From positions 4,798,705 through 4,862,704 of the forward strand of contig NC_055987.1 of the NCBI RefSeq assembly GCF_018446385.1: 64,000 bases of DNA, read 5' to 3'. Both the position numbers and the translations under genes were made by a program. The number at the start of each line of letters is the position of its first letter. Position 1 is the first letter of the stretch. Below are positions 45,778-56,898 of this stretch, in pieces. Below the pieces are notes generated by a model. It did not search any database. It saw only the letters and a list, made by a program, of their open reading frames with translations, and was not told where the DNA came from. The stretch is from Zingiber officinale. Lineage: Eukaryota > Streptophyta > Magnoliopsida > Zingiberales > Zingiberaceae.

Positions 45778-46261
45778 CGCACACATAATATGTGGATGCA
45801 ATTGGGATCCATCTGTATAACCAGGATGATACAATCAAGTCTAGGAAGATTATTTGATTAAGGCTGAATAAGTGCTCCTGATTTATCTCTTTTTGAATCT
45901 GTGAGGTCGTCTTAGAGGAATTGTTAGGTGACGACCTCGTCTTCTACCATCTCAGGATGATCTAATCCACCTATGTCAATGCCAAGATCCCTGAAGTTCT
46001 TAACAATCAGCACCTTCAGCATAGAAATAAACATTAGTCAAATCACTAACGCACTTGAGTGATAGATGAGAGCATAGCTTTCAATTGTAACTAGGTATCA
46101 TGCTTCTAATCACAAATCAAAAGTGGAAAACAAAATGTTCCTGAATATAGATTTTGCATCTTTGATGCACAAACTTGATCTTGATGTCCGATGGAATTCT
46201 TGAGGTGAATCATTCCTAGCCTCATACGTTGATGTTTAGGAGCATCTTTGGCCCGCTTAGC
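45778..46261. other. Intergenic DNA, nothing recognised
   Basis: No coding frame or repeat identified between the SINE and the hAT-like element. Confidence 0.4.
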
Positions 46262-47692
46262 TAGGATGGTAAATAAATCGAATATTAATGAACAAACTTC
46301 GTGAACTTGATTATGTTTGTTTAATATACTTATATATTAAATAAGCCTGAATAACTCGTTAAATTAAACAAACAAGTTTGAACACATATATATTCATTAA
46401 TTGATATAACGAATAAGGTGGGCCCTCGGAATTGAGTCGCATAAGTCAAAGTTAAGAAGGGGTCAACACTCACGGTCACCTATTATAGCATATTAGAAGG
46501 ATGGTCAGATTGGACCTCGAGTCCCTCAGGATCGATGGAACCACGAGTTGTGTTAATGCTATTCAAAGCTGAGTCATAAGTTTCTGCTAAGTGACATAGT
46601 CGATCGGACTATTTGTCGGGATTGTTTGTTCGATCCGACTAGACTATTTAGCCAAGTGAAGAGTCGAGTTCTTAAAAGTGGCATCCATCCTTTATCCGAC
46701 CCAATCGTGGCTACGAACAAGGGTTGATCGGACTACAAAGGGGACTTGGTCAACTTACCGACAAATCATATTAAAGGTCCACCAATCCAACGACTTAATA
46801 TTCCCTTTTCGTGTTTTGCATAATGGTTGTCAGAGGGACAAAGGAATATTCCTTGTGATGTCTTTATGAAGGAAGCTTTTACTTCACAAATCACAAAAAT
46901 TGTGGGTCCCTTTCCGGAAAAATATCAGAATGTCAAAAGGGTCGGTCTTATTTTAGTAATGCATTGAGACTCATGCAAAAAGGAAAAACAACACTATATA
47001 AGGGGGCATCCATCTAAAGGCGTAGGTACGCAACACTACGCAACATAAGACACTTAGATTCCACTGTTCATTACATTTCCTCTAGGCCACTTGTTTGACT
47101 TGAGCGTCAGAGTGCCTACGTCGAGGATCCCTCCCTAGCCTGATTGCTGACTTTTTCTCTACTTTCTATTTTTGACATGCAGGATGGCTTGACGCACCTT
47201 CAATTTCCATCTTAGAGTCTTCTTACGGTAAACACTAAAGCCACATACTTGGTGCACCATCTTCTTCAATTTCAGATAGGATCATTAATATTCATGAACA
47301 ATATTCATAAACTATGTTTGTGAATAATATTCATAAACTATGTTTGTGAATAATATTCACAAACTATATGTTCGTTCATTAATAAAAATTTTATCAACGT
47401 GCTAAATAAATAAAAAACCTTTAATATGAACAAACAAGTTGAATTATCAAACTCAATAATCAATCAAATAAATAAAAGTTTAAAATAATCAAACAAACTT
47501 GAATTGAGAGTTTGATAACATATAAACGAATCAAGTTCAAGCCAAGCTCGAACCAAACTCATAAAAATAAACTAAGCCAAACTTGAACAATCATTTCAAT
47601 GACTTGATTTATTTTAAGCTTGGCTTGGCTCGATTATCTTACTGCACAAACTTGAATGCTCTAAAGCTTGACTCGGCTTGTTTACCGCCCTA
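46262..47692. mobile_element. hAT-like MITE split by a solo LTR
   Basis: Left end TAGGATGGTAAATAAATCGA (46262) and the reverse complement of the right end TAGGGCGGTAAACAAGCCGA (47692) form imperfect terminal inverted repeats. Without the LTR at 46402-47284 the element is about 540 bp, AT-rich and non-coding. An 8-bp TSD is not clear (CGCTTAGC against TGCTCACT), so it is old. Confidence 0.6.
46402..47284 (+). mobile_element. Gypsy solo LTR, 883 bp, TSD TTAAT
   Basis: TGATATAACGAATAAGGTGG at 46402 to GATAGGATCA at 47284, flanked by TTAAT (46397-46401 and 47285-47289). It has a promoter-like CACTATATAAGGGGG (about 46992) and a U5-like GACTTGAGCGTCAGAG. It is related to the Gypsy LTRs at 21705-36785, 44319 and 47951. 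Confidence 0.9.
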
Positions 47693-47950
47693 TGCTCACT
47701 TGCAGTTAATTTTGTCTAATTTTTATCCAATATAATGAGTTTAGTTTGAAAGGTTCATCTTATTTTGGGCTTGTGCGAAGCCATGAGACTTGTGCATGTA
47801 GTTATTCCACCCCCTTTAAAAAAAAAATAGACGATCCGACTCCACATTCTGTCCAGCAAGTAATTTGAGAAATATTCATGATTGAAATATTCATGATTGT
47901 CTATTCAGAATAACCCATGTCTTTGGGTTTGTCATCTTATTTGAGTATTA

Positions 47951-48808
47951 TGATCTTGTCTAGAATTAAGGAGGATGGAGCATTGGATAGGCGGCTTCGA
48001 TGTTGACCGTGAGGAGGTTTCAAACAAGAGAAACCTAGTGTTACGTTGCAAGCGAACCTGTGTGTCAAAAAGAACTAGAAACAAAAAATGTTAGTCACCG
48101 AACCAGGAAGGGGTCATTAGTGTAGGTACTCCAACACTAAAAACAAGCAAATAGTAGTGGAGAAAATGAAGGACTATAATAATGAACAATGAACCGTGAT
48201 AGCGAAGCCTCACATATATGTGCCTATAGATGGAAACCCCTTTATATAGTGTTACTTTTACTCTTTGCACGAATCTTGATGCATTACTAAAATAAGATCG
48301 ACCATTATAACACTCTGACACATTTCCTATAATAAGCCTGCAATTCCTGTGCTTTATAGGGTAGAAGCTTCCGTTGTACAACTTGCATAGGGAATATTCC
48401 CCCGATTCCATGGTAATGGTTATACAAAACGTCAAAAAATAATGTTGAGCTGATGGACCATTAATGTGTTGTGATGATAGACCGACTGAGTCTCCTCCAT
48501 CATCCAATAAAACCTGGCTTCCGAAGGGGGTCAACTCGGGTAAAGGATGTTGATCACCTTGAAAACTCGGACCCTTTGAGGACTCAGCTCGACCTCTTCG
48601 AAGACTCGCAGTCTGGTCAAGTTGCGGAGACTCAGGATCTGATTAGTCGAAAAGCCCGATTGACTATATCGCTCGGTTGAGCCATGCGATTATGCGCTTC
48701 TAAATCAAATTAAAACATCTCGGCAAGGGATTTCCCTGAGTCATGAGGACTTGGGCTCCGATTAGATTAAAAGTCCGATTGGTTAGACTATTTGATTAAG
48801 CTATGTAA
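47951..48808 (-). mobile_element. Gypsy LTR remnant, minus orientation
   Basis: The left end TGATCTTGTCTAG matches the reverse complement of the family LTR 3' terminus, and the minus strand has CACTATATAAAGGGGTTTCC (about 48257), like the promoter region of the 46402 solo LTR. The right boundary is unclear and merges with the MITE at 48809. Confidence 0.6.
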
Positions 48809-49239
48809 TAGGGATGACAATTTCACCTGAATCCGATAGAGGATCCGATATCCGACCTGAATAGAGGAGGGTATGGAGGGACTATCAATATCCGATATCT
48901 GACCCGAATACCCGATTAAATAATACATATACATATATTAAAAAAAAAAATCTTTTTCCAAAATCAATTTATTATTTTTGTTGATATTAGAAGGAGACTA
49001 CGTAGATGTTTAATCTATTTTTTAATTATATATATATATATATATATATTTTAATAAGATATTAATTTTAATATATTTTTGTTGAATGATAATAGTTGAA
49101 TAGAAAGGAACAAATATAATTATAAAATATATTCGATTCTTTAATGGGTATGGGTATACCCATCGGAGATTCTATACTCGATGTGTATGGAGATGAAAGA
49201 TATAAAATCGTACTCAAATCTGATCCATTACCATTCCTA
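48809..49239. mobile_element. hAT-like MITE, 431 bp
   Basis: Ends TAGGGATGACAATTT and (reverse complement of the right end) TAGGAATGGTAATGG. Flanking 8-mers CTATGTAA and CCATATAA agree at 6 of 8 positions, a decayed hAT-size duplication. The interior includes GATCCGATATCCGACC and a TA run. No coding capacity. Confidence 0.65.
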
Positions 49240-49267
49240 CCATATAATCATGTTAACCTCGAATACC

Positions 49268-49495
49268 GCCCCCGCGGGCTGGATCAATCGGTTAAGGCGT
49301 GGCATCCTTGCACAATGAGTCGTAGGGTCGAAGGTCCACGGACGCGCACTGGATGAATAATCTGGGCGGCTGTGTTAAATTCCGGAGACACCACGCTTTA
49401 CTCGGGCCAGCATTCACCACTGATTTATCTCCTCCTATGATCCCTGTAGGGCCAGGTCTAGAGGGCCGCTGGGCGACGGGACCCACCTTTGCACA
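49268..49495 (+). mobile_element. tRNA-related SINE, perfect 18-bp TSD
   Basis: A 228-bp insertion between two copies of ATGTTAACCTCGAATACC (49250-49267 and 49496-49513). The head GGGCTGGATCAATCGGTTAA and GGGTCGAAGGTCC look like degenerate pol III A and B boxes, and the tail ends CCTTTGCACA. It contains CTGATTTATCTCCTCC, similar to the shared block in the other SINEs here but diverged. Confidence 0.9.
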
Positions 49496-49777
49496 ATGTT
49501 AACCTCGAATACCAAAAACACTAGAGATGAACATATTCATTTTTACCACCATGTTAACCACGAATATTATCTCCTTATTAATTTTAACCTATCATCTCAA
49601 CCAACTTTCTTTAGTCGTATAAAATGATATAGTTGAAATTCAGATATTTAATTAACCACGGGAGTAGCTCACCACTTTAGTATTATAATAAAAAAATAAT
49701 AAATCAGTTAGTCGTATAAAATTTTTCATCGAGCTACTGACAACAAACCGACGGTGGGGGCGAGTCGTGATTCCACC

Positions 49778-49850
49778 CATCAAAGCCACGTGACCTACGT
49801 GTCGTTTTTAAAAAGCATCAAAGCCACGTGACTTGCGCGTGTCGTTATTC
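49778..49850. promoter_or_regulatory. Duplicated CACGTG (G-box) module upstream of MCMBP
   Basis: CATCAAAGCCACGTGAC occurs at 49778 and again near 49816, 38 bp apart, each followed by a (G)CGTGTCGTT-like end. The CACGTG cores are at 49787-49792 and 49825-49830. G-box elements bind bZIP or bHLH factors in plants; use here is inferred. Confidence 0.6.
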
Positions 49851-49900
49851 CACGCTGATTTAAGCGGGGATGAAGGCCACGTCGGACGGGTTTTTTTGTT

Positions 49901-49927
49901 GGCGGGAACTCTCCTCAGGCGGGAAAA
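49901..49927. promoter_or_regulatory. Paired E2F-like sites upstream of MCMBP
   Basis: GGCGGGAA at 49901-49908 and GGCGGGAAAA at 49918-49927 (complement TTTTCCCGCC, a full match to the TTTCCCGC E2F consensus) lie 17 bp apart and about 90-120 bp before the ATG. The Arabidopsis homologue was named E2F TARGET GENE 1, so the sites fit known regulation in S phase. Confidence 0.75.
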
Positions 49928-50018
49928 GGTGGCTACTTAGTCCGTCTCCTTCCGCTTACGGCCGCTAGAGGATCATAAGAGGCAAGGGATCGAGAGAGAG
50001 AGTGTGAGATTTGAGAAA

Positions 50019-53000
50019 ATGGTGGGTTTGCCGTATGATTTCCTCACTAATCCCCTCGGAGCCGTGCGTCAGACGTTCGAGAAGTCGGTGGCGTCGTCGC
50101 CAACCGATGTCGACCCGGCAGCGATCTTCCGAGGCAAAGATTGGGGCGCCGTCGATCTCTTCCATGATTTCCTCTTCGTGAAGGGTGGCCTCGCGCAGGT
50201 AAGTCTCGGAGCCATTAATTTTTAACCTATAGATTCTACTACGACTTTCAACTCTTGTGGCTCTGAAATACCTAGATCGCAAGTCCCTTTAATATGTCGC
50301 TTTTTAAGTCGTACGAGAGTGGGCTTATGAGTAGGAAAATTTATTGTTAGGATCCTGTCATGAAATTTAATCATACTTTTTTACCATTAAAAGCAAGCGC
50401 ATAGTTATTGATTTTAGCAAGTGAAGGGGTCTCCTTCGTGCCCTTAGTAAAATTTAGATCTTCCAGCTAACTAAAATGACTTCTTTTTTTTAATGGATCC
50501 ATGTTACAGGTTCCTAGTATTGATGCATCGTCCATGCGTTGGCTTCAACCCAACACGCTGGTACGCTTCAGGGGAATGGTACAAGATATGCTTGGCAATG
50601 AGCTATATGTTGGAGCTTTCAAGGTACAATTGCTTTGCATTAATTTTTTTTATTCTAGATCTTAGTTATTTGCTCGTTTTTAATGGAAATCTTGATTTTT
50701 GTGAAGGATGGATCATCGTGGAGGACGAACAAATTTTCTGACTTTTGTCCTATTCAGCTGCCACCTGCATGTGAAACACAACTTTGGGAAAGACAACTTT
50801 TTCACTGCGTTCCAGTAAGCCGTTTCACTTTTATCTTCACATCTTTGGGAATAATTCATGGATCCACATCCAGTCATGTTTGTGGTATGATAATTATATT
50901 TGTCTGGAGATAAACATTTGTCTTCGTACATGTGGTGCCTATATTCTGAATATCAACTTGATCATCTATGTGATATAAAACTTGTAATTTAGTTGTTTCT
51001 GAGTAAGAACCTTAGAACAGGAAGCGAAGGATAAGAAGGAAACCAAAAGGTAATATAACAAGATGGAAGCGTATGATAGGAAAACAAAATCAAGGAGATG
51101 AGATGATACCTTGTGCGATCACCCCCTCTCACATTTTATTAAAAATTAATTATATATATATATATATATTTGGAAGTCCTTATCGTCACTTTGAGTAGTT
51201 ATTCATCACCATTCAATGTCGAAAACTGAAATTGATCACATATTTGGAAAGTTCATGACCTAAGTTATTCATTGGTACCACTTATACGAGGAAATATCAT
51301 GATTTGAAATGTTAAGTATTGAATTTTAAAAATAAAATATATAATAATTAAACGGATGAACTAAATCGTAGGGCACAAAATAAGGAAGTTAAATTAAAAT
51401 TGAATCTAGTTTGAACTAAATTCAACGGGTAGATATGGAGATAAGAATTATGTTGGTTCAAATTAGAATTGATTTGAAGTTGAATTATGACCGAACCAAG
51501 TTTAATGTTTAAAAGAGTTCGAACGATTTAAAAAGAATTAGGATATTTTTGACGAAACTTTTATTTTTTTTCTCTCCCTTTTCTCCCTATGCATGTTACA
51601 TCCTAACGTTGTAGCCACCCATGATTTACCTCCTCCGTGTTGGCCTAGGGACGGGTTGGCGGGGATGCTGGGGGCGAGCGAATCGCCTTTTGCCACATGT
51701 TACATCCTAACGTACCGTATGCCACCCCTTCGCCCATTCCTCTTTTTTATTTTTTTTCTTCCTCTTCCTCATTTGCGTCTTCTCCTCTTCTCCAATGTTA
51801 GTAAACCTATAATTTTTTCCTCTCCTCTTCTAAAGCACATAAGCTTTTTTCTTCACCTTTCTCTTCTCCAGCAAGCAAGAAATACAACACCAGTTGTTGT
51901 CCTCTTCTAACAACAAGATCAAGTAGCCATCAATCCCCCTATCTTCTTCCTCTTCTAGTATTTTTTATAATTTTATTAGCACGGCAAAATAGTCATGTTT
52001 TGTCTTAGCTTGCTCTCTTTGTATTATTGTCGAGCTCATCGAAATTAGTTAAGGTTGCTAACGAAGAAAGTAAAGTTCTTTTTTTTTACTTCTTCCTCTC
52101 TATTTTATCTTCTCTATTTTTCTCAAAAGCAATGATCTTCCAAGAGTTGTAAGTTATTCCTTTTTCATTTCATGAATTTTTGAAAATTGCCCCTCCTAAT
52201 CGAAAATTCTGGCTACGCCCCTTTCTTAGCATAATTAGTCATTCTATGTTATTGCCAGGTTCCAGGACAGAATTCATGGGTAACCGAGACTAAGTCCATT
52301 CCAAGTACTCAAAATGTGTCTAGTTCCGCATCCCAACATGAAGGAAAACGTGGAAGGGGTTCAGAGGATGAAGATATGAACTTAAATGAGGTTGTTTGGC
52401 CTTTTATCCAAGTTGAGCCTAATAATGTTTTTCAGTTGTAGTTTTGTCTTACAAAGCATTTCCACTGCAGGAATCTGATAATGGGGATTTGATTTCTTCT
52501 CCAAACGCAAAGAAGCAGGTCAATTTTATATTGATGTGTTATGGTTGATATCCATAAAAGTTGATGTCCTATTACCACTACAACTAGGTGTTGTAGGCAA
52601 ACAATCAAGGCGTAGTTAAGCTTATATTTTACCAACTAAAGCAAAGATTAATGATAAGTTTAATTTATGTTGTTTGAGCTCTTTCTACTAAATACTGTGT
52701 CCTAATCATTGTGCAAGGAAATTGTAACTTTGCTGGATTAACATGCAATATGTAACAGAATCTAAGTTTATTGCTACACTATAAGAATCAGATTTGTTTT
52801 TTGTTACCAGCATGGAAAAATGATTTAGCTAAATGGCATTTGCCTTGTTCATATTTTATTTCAATCACACAGGCAATGCTGGTTTTCAGTATAATTTTGT
52901 GATTCTATGATAGTTCTTTACACATTTTAAATTTTTATAATCTGTGTAGCCTATTCTTATCGAAAATATGAATGGCAGTCTGAGTTTATACTGCTTTGAA

Positions 53001-55399
53001 TCTTCTATTAAAATATGATACCAGATTTAGAATGTGTTCTATCTAAAAGTTTGTTAGAATCTAACACTAGAAACAAAACTTAGATATTTCTTTTCCCTTT
53101 CTAATTCACATATGCTAAGATGACTGTGCTTATTGAGTTTGGTAACAATAGAATTTTTCTTTCTGATGGAAAATTATATCAGATTGAAATATCTCACACT
53201 TATTTCTCCTGCAGAAGGAACATGAAAATACATGCAGCTCATCTTGTTTATCAGATGATTTGATGGATCATGGTAATGATTCAGGGCTTGGAAGTGGTGA
53301 TTCAAATAATCCTACATGCTTAGTGAAGGTACTTTTTCACAATATTATTGTTCAGTCTTTCATTATTGTGTATAATTTAGTCTTAACATTTTTTTGTGGA
53401 AAATGAATATATACAGATCTATGATTTGCCAGAAAGTCATTTAAAGTTGAATGATGTCTTTGAGTTTATCGGTATTTACACATTTGATCCAGTCCTAGCT
53501 GTTCATAAGGATGATTCTGATGACCCAATGTTTGAGCTCTTCGAGGACCCGACAGTTGATCTACCTCCTAGCAAGGTTGGTGATTGCTAATATTAGCTGT
53601 GAATTTTCATTTAGTTTGTGTGGTTAAGGAAAAAGCTATTTCTCATCCAACAAGCAATACCCTTAAAATGGATGCATTTGGATTGCTTATTGTGTTTCGC
53701 CTGTGGTTTGATAAGAACGAGTCTCTTGTACAAGTAATTATGAAATATGACCTCTCATGCATTGCCTGCGTCTGGAACTTAAATCCTTTTAGTATTCATC
53801 ATGTTAGATGCATTGTTTTAGCTGTGACCACTATTAACATATTTTCTTCCCCTCTCCCATAAAATGATTTCCTAATCAGTGCTTCTATACAGGTACCACG
53901 ACTTCATTGTTTAATTTGTCGAAAGTTGGATACTCAAGATTTCCTTTCCAATTCCCTAGTTTTTGAGGTAAATTTTTTTGCATCTTTAAACTATCATCTT
54001 TCAATTCTACATTTAACTAATTTAATTTTGGTATCATACTATGACCAAGAAGTAATCTGTATTTCTATAATTCCTTAGGCTGAAAATACTGAAATGTGTT
54101 TTTGCAGTCTTTATCTACTGTTGTCAGAGGAATACGGGAGTCCTTACTTTCTCATCTTACTGCAATCCTTGGCAACGATGAATTGGCAGCACAATACCTG
54201 CTTTTGCATTTTCTTTCAAGAGTATTAAATCATACTATTTAGTCCTTTTTGATTGTGCCATTTCATGTATGATATGCTTTAGTATTTTTTGAGCAGGTAC
54301 GAGCTCAGGTTGAAGTGATGTCCGTGGGCAAGTTATCATTAAACCTCACTGGTTTCACCAAGGAAAGTGCATCGATTTTTGGTCACCAACTTACTGGAGT
54401 GATCCAGAAACTCTTGCCTTTCACCCAAGATATTACTCTCACGTTAGATTACCTGAACACTGCAACACTTCAACCCCGGAGGAACAATAAGACAGGAAGG
54501 TAGGGAGGACACTCTTGAAGTCAGTGTGATGGATTGCTTGTGAATTGAGTTCATGGTAATGTGGTTTGTGGAACATTTCAGATTGGTTGCTGGAGTTCTG
54601 CAATTAGCACAAGGTACCCACCTGACGATCAATGAGACCTGTATGCAGAGTGGAACACTCAGTTCTAATGGCATTGAGAATGCTAGATTGCTTAAGAATT
54701 TACTAGAATTACAAAAGGTGAGTTGTAACCTGGTCCTTGACTCGCCATGATGAAACACAGTTCATAGCTCTTGCTGAAATTAAGTTAATGAAATGCAGGT
54801 CGAGTATGACTTTGAGTATTACAAGTTGGAGATGGCTGCTGATGTCCAACTACTTATCCTCTCAGAGGCCAAATCTAGCATTCTTCCAGCAGATTTGGTG
54901 TTACCTTTTTCTCCAGGGTCTGTTCCTGCCACAAATGCAACCAGTGAAGACTTGCAAGCTTGGAGGTGGTACTTGGCCACTATGAGGTCTCTCCCTTGCT
55001 CCATTGAACCTGAAATGAATCTGGTACTAAGCCACTCAACCTTGAATTCCTTTCCCTAGTTTTTTCACAATGTTAACGGGGAACATTCAAGAAATTTTTG
55101 ACATTTTGAAAAAATACAGACGCTGCAAGATGAAATGGTTGCTTCCATGCAAGAAGACAAAAGCTTGGGATGTGCTGAATTGAACAGGTTTACCTTCTTG
55201 CTAATTTAAGTTTGTGCTGAATGCATTTGACACCGAAACTGCTGTTAGCTCAAGGTTTTTGTTGTCTTTCAGATGGTTGACGATGACTGAGTTAATTTCT
55301 GCAAGTTTTGGCGAAAAGAACTTAAGTTTGGAGCATTGGCAAATGATAAAGGAGTTGGAAAGACTTAGGAAGGATAGGCTCAAAGAAAAAGCTCGTTGA
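50019..55399 (+). CDS. ETG1: MCM complex-binding protein (MCMBP / ETG1)
   Basis: Nuclear protein that binds the MCM replicative helicase complex and is needed for DNA replication and sister-chromatid cohesion in plants. Fourteen exons: 50019-50198, 50510-50623, 50707-50814, 52259-52390, 52471-52518, 53215-53328, 53417-53575, 53893-53967, 54108-54221, 54297-54499, 54582-54717, 54799-55023, 55120-55187 and 55273-55399. All are GT/AG, the summed CDS is 1803 nt and the protein has 600 residues, close to the known plant length. Landmarks: VGLPYDFLTNPLGAVRQ, MRWLQPNTLVRFRGMVQDML, LYVGAFKDGSSWRTNKF, an acidic low-complexity stretch (GRGSEDEDMN), RLVAGVLQLAQGTHLTINET and WLTMTELISASFGEKNLS. The 1.4-kb third intron carries a truncated SINE and a TA run. 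The start is the first ATG in good frame after a GA-rich leader. No breaks seen. Confidence 0.95.
51610..51695 (+). mobile_element. 5'-truncated SINE in MCMBP intron 3, 18-bp TSD
   Basis: An 86-bp insertion flanked by CATGTTACATCCTAACGT (51592-51609 and 51696-51713, perfect). It consists only of the 3' part of the SINE (ATGATTTACCTCCTCCGTGT, GGGGGCGAGCGAATC), as expected for 5' truncation during target-primed reverse transcription. Confidence 0.9.
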
Positions 55400-55608
55400 C
55401 CTGGTAAATCTTGGATGAGCAGTTTTAACTAGGTAGCAATGATCCAACAGGTGTATCAATCAGCAATCTCCTTTATAAATTATGCCTTTATCTTTGTTGA
55501 TCGGTGTCCAGCCCTTTCTTTTGTACGCTCCTCTGGTCAGCTTTACTGTATTTTACAAAAACGTACTTGGTTTACCGAAAATCTCAATCGGTCCCGATGA
55601 CACATTTC

Positions 55609-56898
55609 TTAGACGGCTAGCCAACGGGCTATCACCGGTAGCTCCCAATGTGGCCTCAGCTTCTCGTTCCAGATGCTTCCGGCGGTTCCTCCCTTCTCCA
55701 GCTCTACCACCGCCATGTCACCGAGCAACCGATGAACCTCCACCCTAACCACTAATTCCCCATTTTGCCTCTCAATTACTACCGCCGACCCCTTCTCGCC
55801 TTCCCTCCTCACTACCAAACCCTCGCTCTTTCCGACCTGCTCCACCCGCTCCACCATCCTGTCTGCCGCACCACCGACCACCACGAACCGCTCGCAGTCC
55901 GGAATCCCCTCCGTGAAGAAGCCAGATAAGTCGAGCCCCGATGAGAAGGAGATGAGGTCGAAGGCGTTGAGCTCCCCGCCGCTTAGGCGGCGATGGTGGG
56001 GCTTCGAGTCGTCGGCGAGCGGCCGCATCAGTGCCGCCTTTTGATCCGCGTCGAGTCCCTTGGCGAACCATGAGTCGTGGAGGATGCCGTCGATTGAGAT
56101 CCGGGTGGCCGGGTTGGGGTCGAGGAGGCGGGCGATTAGGCGGCGGAGGTCGGGCGAGGTCCACCGCGGACAGCGGTGGTGCCCGCAGTAGATCTTGCGG
56201 TAGAGGGATATGAGGTTGGAGTCATTGAAAGGGAGGTAGCCGGCGTTGAGCACGAAGAGGATCACGCCGCAAGACCAAATGTCTGCTTTCGCCCCGTCGT
56301 ATCCGTGCCTTTTCTTCCCCGAAAGGATCTCCGGCGATACGTATGCCGGCGTCCCGCATTGGGTGTGGAGGAGTCGGTCGCAGTCGGAGGATGGCCGGAG
56401 AGCGGCGAATCCGAAATCAGAGACCTTGAGGTCGCCGGCATCGTCTAGCAGGAGATTCTCCGGCTTAAGGTCCCGGTGGAACACGCCGCGGGAGTGGGAG
56501 TAGGCGACGGCGGAAATCAGCTGGCGGAAGAGCCGGCGGGAGAGGTCCTCCGGAAGGCGCCCACGGTCCTCGACGCGGGAGAAGAGCTGGCCGCCCTTGG
56601 CGAAGTCGAGGACGAGGTAGACCGTGGAGCGGGAGGCAAGGACCTCGCGGAGGCGGACGATGTGGCGGTGGCGAAGGTGGCGGAGAGCGGAGATCTCCCT
56701 TATGAAAGAGTCGGAGGCGGAAGCGGCGGCTGTGCGTCGGGGTTTAGGGAAAACCTTGATAGCGACAGACTGGCCGGAAGGGAGGTGGCGGGCGTGGTAG
56801 ACCTTGGCGGAGGCGCCGCGGCCTAGGAGGCGTCCCAGCTCGTAGGTGCCGAAAATGATCTTGGCCGGAGGCGGAGCACCGGCGACGTGTTCGGCCAT
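55609..56898 (-). CDS. CIPK: CBL-interacting protein kinase (CIPK/SnRK3), intronless
   Basis: Ser/Thr kinase activated by calcineurin-B-like calcium sensors, 429 residues in one GC-rich exon. Kinase domain from about residue 16: FGTYELGRLLGRGASAKVYH glycine loop, VAIKVF lysine, FHRDLKPENLLLD catalytic loop, SDFGFAAL in place of the usual DFGLSAL, activation segment to GTPAYVSPEI, and DIWSCGVILFVL. The CBL-binding NAF motif is LNAFDLISFSSGLDLSGFF (about residues 309-327), followed by a C-terminal phosphatase-interaction-type region ending HWELPVIARWLAV. Lack of introns and C-terminal similarity suggest the CIPK4/CIPK7-like clade; the exact paralogue is not settled. It is convergent with MCMBP, with 209 bp between the stop codons. 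Confidence 0.95.
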   Translation of the reverse strand: MAEHVAGAPPPAKIIFGTYELGRLLGRGASAKVYHARHLPSGQSVAIKVFPKPRRTAAASASDSFIREISALRHLRHRHIVRLREVLASRSTVYLVLDFAKGGQLFSRVEDRGRLPEDLSRRLFRQLISAVAYSHSRGVFHRDLKPENLLLDDAGDLKVSDFGFAALRPSSDCDRLLHTQCGTPAYVSPEILSGKKRHGYDGAKADIWSCGVILFVLNAGYLPFNDSNLISLYRKIYCGHHRCPRWTSPDLRRLIARLLDPNPATRISIDGILHDSWFAKGLDADQKAALMRPLADDSKPHHRRLSGGELNAFDLISFSSGLDLSGFFTEGIPDCERFVVVGGAADRMVERVEQVGKSEGLVVRREGEKGSAVVIERQNGELVVRVEVHRLLGDMAVVELEKGGTAGSIWNEKLRPHWELPVIARWLAV

